From NCBI RefSeq assembly GCF_019613795.1, contig NZ_CP080429.1:773501-837500 (forward strand): 64,000 nucleotides of DNA, given 5' to 3'. The translations under genes were made by a program, and so were the position numbers. Position 1 is the stretch's first letter. Each line of letters opens with the position of its first letter. Source of the stretch: Flavobacterium litorale. Its GTDB lineage: Bacteria > Bacteroidota > Bacteroidia > Flavobacteriales > Flavobacteriaceae. The notes beneath the pieces are model-generated. The model did no database searches, was not told the origin of the DNA, and worked only from the letters and a program-made list of their open reading frames with translations. This document shows positions 61,510 through 64,000 of the stretch, in pieces.

Positions 61510-62547
61510 ATGGACACTATAACCAATACATTAAAATCGCAGTGGGAGGCGCTTAAAGCAGAAAACCCACACATACGCATTCGTAACGCTGCCAAAGAAT
61601 TAGGCGTTAGCGAAGCCGAATTACTAGCCACACAAGTAGGCGACACCGTTACCCGCCTTAAACCTGAGTTTGCAGCGATACTTACCGATGTTGAAACATT
61701 AGGCAAAGTAATGGCACTAACCCGTAATGAGGAATGTGTACATGAGCGTAAGGGTACTTACCTTAACCCCGACTTTAGCAGCCCGTATGCAGGCTTATTT
61801 GTAGGCGAGGATATCGATTTACGAATTTTCCATATGCATTGGGAAAAGGCATTTGCCGTAAACGAACATAGCCAGCATGGTAGCCGTAAAAGCCTTCAGT
61901 TTTTTGGTAAAGATGGACTTGCTATGCACAAAATATACTTAACACCCGATAGTAACGAGAAAGCTTTTGATACTTTGGTAGCAAAATACAAATCGGACAA
62001 CCAAAGTACTAATGAAACGGCTGTAGAAATACCATTGAGTATTGAAGAAAAAGCTGATAGCAGTATTGATGTTGTTGCCTTTAGAGAAGAGTGGATAAAC
62101 CTTAAAGATACCCACGACTTTTTTGGAATGCTTAAAAAATACGGCGTAACCCGTACCCAAGCCCTACGCCTTGCCCCCGAAGGCAACTATGCCGAGCAAA
62201 TAGATAAATTGGCTATTGTAACCATGCTAGAGGGTGCTGCCGAGCAAAAACTACCTATAATGGTATTTACAGGCAACAGAGGTAATATACAAATACATAC
62301 AGGACCCATACGCAAAACCATGTGGCACAACGACTGGTATAACGTTATGGATCCTGATTTTAATATGCATTTGGATATGAGCAAAATTGCTCAGGTATGG
62401 ATAGTGCGCAAACCTACCGAAGATGGTATGGTTACTGCCATTGAGGTGTTTAACGAGCTGGGCGAAATTATTGTACAGTTTTTTGGTAAAAGAAAACCTG
62501 GTATTCCTGAGTTACAAGGCTGGAGGGATTTAGTTGCCTCGTTGTAA
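61510..62547 (+). CDS. hmuS: Hemin-degrading factor HmuS/HemS
   Basis: The protein is 345 residues made of two ChuX/HemS repeats. The first repeat includes SQHGSRKSLQFFGKDG and the second includes RGNIQIHTGPIRKTMWHN and NMHLDMSKIAQVWIVRKPT. These cytosolic proteins bind or break down imported heme and release iron. It is the last gene of the hmuTUVS operon and is followed by a terminator. Confidence 0.92.
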   Translation: MDTITNTLKSQWEALKAENPHIRIRNAAKELGVSEAELLATQVGDTVTRLKPEFAAILTDVETLGKVMALTRNEECVHERKGTYLNPDFSSPYAGLFVGEDIDLRIFHMHWEKAFAVNEHSQHGSRKSLQFFGKDGLAMHKIYLTPDSNEKAFDTLVAKYKSDNQSTNETAVEIPLSIEEKADSSIDVVAFREEWINLKDTHDFFGMLKKYGVTRTQALRLAPEGNYAEQIDKLAIVTMLEGAAEQKLPIMVFTGNRGNIQIHTGPIRKTMWHNDWYNVMDPDFNMHLDMSKIAQVWIVRKPTEDGMVTAIEVFNELGEIIVQFFGKRKPGIPELQGWRDLVASL

Positions 62548-62573
62548 GCCCCCTATTTTATACGTTTAGTTTG

Positions 62574-62606
62574 AAACCGCTTCTTTCTTTAGGAGCGGTT
62601 TTTTAT
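62574..62606 (+). terminator. Intrinsic terminator of hmuTUVS
   Basis: AAACCGCT pairs with AGCGGTTT around a 14-base loop, followed by TTTTATT, 26 bases after the hmuS stop codon. Confidence 0.8.
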
Positions 62607-62645
62607 TGTAACTATGCGTGTTTATTGCAACTATACATAGCGACA

Positions 62646-62672
62646 CCTACAAGGTTTTAAAAACCTTGTAGG
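62646..62672. repeat. Single REP-like hairpin
   Basis: CCTACAAGG and CCTTGTAGG flank a TTTTAAAAA centre, a perfect palindrome of the family without a partner hairpin. The preceding bases (ATTGCAACTATACATAGCGACA) resemble the left flank of the hairpin at 63111. Confidence 0.88.
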
Positions 62673-62701
62673 TGTGTTTGTTTTAGAATCAGAGCCTCAA
62701 C

Positions 62702-62773
62702 GTCGTTACGAGCGTAGTGGAACGGAGCGTGGCAATCTGTTGAGATTGCTTCGTCGTACCTCCTCGCAATGAC
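62702..62773. repeat. Second palindromic repeat family, copy 2
   Basis: A degenerate left half (TTACGAGCGTAGTGGAACGG, then GCGTGGCAATCTG) faces a right half AGATTGCTTCGTCGTACC with the end TCCTCGCAATGAC. It is related to the elements at 9836, 62877 and 63158. Confidence 0.85.
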
Positions 62774-62829
62774 GCTTAATCTGTAATAAGAAACAAAAGA
62801 AAGTTCGTTCAAAAATCTATCCTACAATA

Positions 62830-63083
62830 CCTACAAGGCTTTAAAAACCTTGTAGGTGTCAGTTCATAAATACAGTGTCATTGCGAGCGGAGCGCGGCAA
62901 TCCGAATTAGATTGCTTCGTCGTGCCTCCTCGCAATGACATGTGCCACAACTCCAGAAAATGCATACATTATAAAACAAAAACCCGATAGTGCACTTACA
63001 CACTATCGGGCTTACTCAAACAAACATTGGAAGTTCAGAAAATACTTAACATTAAAGCTTATATTACTTTATAATAAGCTGTC
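62830..63083. repeat. Direct duplication, copy 1 (hairpin, palindrome and terminator)
   Basis: This segment repeats at an exact offset of 281 bases: hairpin 62830 against 63111, palindrome 62877 against 63158, terminator stem 62983 against 63264, and ACATTAA near 63050 against 63331. Similarity fades after TTATAATAA, which in copy 2 is the hmuY stop region. It includes a REP-like hairpin (62830-62856) and a member of the second palindromic family (62877-62939). Confidence 0.9.
62979..63014 (-). terminator. Terminator copy 1 (duplicated)
   Basis: On the minus strand CCCGATAGTG pairs with CACTATCGGG, followed by TTTTTGTTTT. The stem is perfect, unlike copy 2. It is a spare terminator downstream of hmuY. 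Confidence 0.8.
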
Positions 63084-63110
63084 TTTTTATTGTAACTATA
63101 TATGGCAACA

Positions 63111-63363
63111 CCTGCAAGGTTTTAAAAACCTTGTAGGTATCAGTTAATAAATACGGTGTCATTGCGAGCGAAGCGTGGCAATCCGAATTAGATTGCTTCG
63201 TCGTGCCTCCTCGCAATGACACGTGCCACAACTCCAGAAAATACATAAATCATAAAATAAAAACCCGATAGTGCACTTACACACCATCGGGCTTACTCAA
63301 ACAAACATTGGAAGTTCAGAAAATACTTAACATTAAAACTTCTACTACTATCTTATAATAACT
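63111..63363. repeat. Direct duplication, copy 2, overlapping the hmuY 3' end
   Basis: The second copy of the 62830 segment includes a REP-like hairpin (63111-63138), a palindrome (63158-63220) and a terminator. It reaches the last codons of hmuY at 63353, so it is probably the ancestral copy and the segment at 62830 the derived one. Confidence 0.9.
63259..63295 (-). terminator. Intrinsic terminator of hmuY (copy 2)
   Basis: On the minus strand CCCGATGGTG pairs with CACTATCGGG with one G-T wobble, followed by TTTTTATTTT. It lies about 60 bases after the hmuY stop codon. Confidence 0.82.
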
Positions 63364-64000
63364 TGTACTGAAATAGCGGGAAACCACGCTCGCCATCCGT
63401 ATTAAGCATCGATATAAATTTTATTTTATAGATGTTGCCTGTGCCATCGCGTAGCACAAAAAAAACATCGTTATATACTTGTACGGGCAATACACTACGC
63501 CAGTTAACACCTATAGCACGTTGGTCGTTGCTAAAAGTATAATCGCCTGCCTCTAGGGTTGCTCTGGTAAAGGTTTCATAAGCTGCCGTATCACCCTCTA
63601 CCATTAAAGCGGTTACCCCTGCTACGGTATTGGTAACAATAAAATCGGAATAAAAATACGCTCCTGCTGATGCTCCCGAGTTATCGAAAACTTCATTAGT
63701 AAACGTAGTTAATTTCATATCCCACTGGTCTTTTTGTGGCTCAACGTTTACAATACTCTCCGAAGTAAAACTGAAAAAAGTGTAGTTATAAGCTGGGCTT
63801 TTAGGTATAGTTACCTCTTGGTAGGCACCTACGGCAATATCGCCATACTGCATGGTATAGCTTGTACCATCTTGCCAAATTTTTACCTTTTTCCAACCGC
63901 GTGCATCGCCTGCTGTATTTACCGAGCCTGTTGCTGGTGCGGTAGTAGGCACCTCGTTACCTAGGTTTACTAAAAATACTTTAGCGGTTTCTTCGCTAGT
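63353..64000 (-). CDS. hmuY: HmuY family heme-binding protein, C-terminal part (5' end outside window)
   Basis: The frame is open from the right edge to the stop at 63353 (216 residues visible). The GTG near 63952 is an internal Val, not the start, because in-frame codons continue upstream (TSEETAKVFLVNLGNEV). The HmuY pattern is present: KVFLVNLG, YTFFSFTSES, KDQWDMKLTTFTN and a C-terminus GERGFPLFQYKLL. HmuY proteins bind heme at the cell surface and hand it to a TonB receptor (HmuR), expected just beyond the right edge. It is convergent with hmuTUVS, which completes a heme-use locus. Confidence 0.85.
   Translation of the reverse strand, partial: TSEETAKVFLVNLGNEVPTTAPATGSVNTAGDARGWKKVKIWQDGTSYTMQYGDIAVGAYQEVTIPKSPAYNYTFFSFTSESIVNVEPQKDQWDMKLTTFTNEVFDNSGASAGAYFYSDFIVTNTVAGVTALMVEGDTAAYETFTRATLEAGDYTFSNDQRAIGVNWRSVLPVQVYNDVFFVLRDGTGNIYKIKFISMLNTDGERGFPLFQYKLL

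Larger units (their letters stand above)
62548..63352. other. 805-bp repeat-rich gap between hmuS and hmuY
   Basis: The gap contains, in order, an hmuS terminator (62574), a REP-like hairpin (62646), a copy of the second palindromic family (62702), and then a direct duplication: copy 1 at about 62830-63083 and copy 2 at 63111-63363. No coding region is seen. Confidence 0.85.

Noticed and set aside
63353..63952. hmuY starting at the GTG near 63952
   Set aside because: The frame stays open to the window edge and the residues before the GTG fit the HmuY pattern, so the real start lies outside.

Overview
The window looks like a chromosomal segment of a Flavobacteriaceae bacterium (phylum Bacteroidota), possibly Flavobacterium or a near relative. 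The evidence is the gene content: a complete Bat operon, a SprF/PorP plus OmpA pair behind a giant type B-sorted T9SS adhesin, a SUF cluster with DUF2480 and DUF3078 partners, and an HmuY-type heme locus. The promoters agree, with the TTG-N19-TAnnTTTG architecture of Bacteroidota. The DNA is AT-rich and has no recognisable rRNA, tRNA, CRISPR array or prophage.

Layout. 0-12 kb: mostly minus-strand housekeeping genes (the 5' end of a cystathionine gamma-synthase-like gene cut by the left edge, TerC, GpsA, a YqhD-like alcohol dehydrogenase, NadD, Gmk, YicC, an EamA transporter, an ArsC-like protein, PheS). A REP-associated tyrosine transposase (RAYT) sits among them, bracketed by hairpin pairs. 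12.9-22.1 kb: moxR, DUF58, a BatD-like protein, batA, batB, batC, batD and batE, all transcribed leftward. 22.4-33.8 kb: a mixed region with an aldo/keto reductase, an SDR, a four-unit tandem array of hairpin pairs in front of an AlbA_2-type gene, small lipoproteins, a PcfJ-like protein, a 734-bp gap with a candidate micro-gene, the ergothioneine pair egtB-egtD and a CPBP protease. 33.9-43.8 kb: an ALDH7-type dehydrogenase, an orphan PD-(D/E)xK-like protein, haaO, a secreted endonuclease divergent from a TonB receptor plus DUF5689 lipoprotein pair, and hflX. 43.9-54.5 kb: a 2485-residue adhesin, SprF/PorP and an OmpA/PD40 lattice protein. 54.6-58.6 kb: the SUF-associated genes. 58.8-64 kb: hmuTUVS facing a partial hmuY.

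The most striking non-coding feature is a family of about 29 short imperfect palindromes (arms CCTGCAAGG and CCTACAAGG). They usually form head-to-head pairs with a fixed polarity and often lie a few bases beyond stop codons. They occur at 1-25 kb and 62.6-63.1 kb and are absent between. One RAYT gene lies between two such pairs, so it is the natural candidate for the enzyme that made or moves them. At 24.1-24.7 kb the pair has been amplified in tandem together with what looks like the decayed 5' end of the downstream gene. A second palindromic family (ends in GCAATGAC) and a 281-bp-offset direct duplication lie downstream of the heme genes.

All functional names rest on recognition of motifs and family resemblance in the translations; no database search was run.
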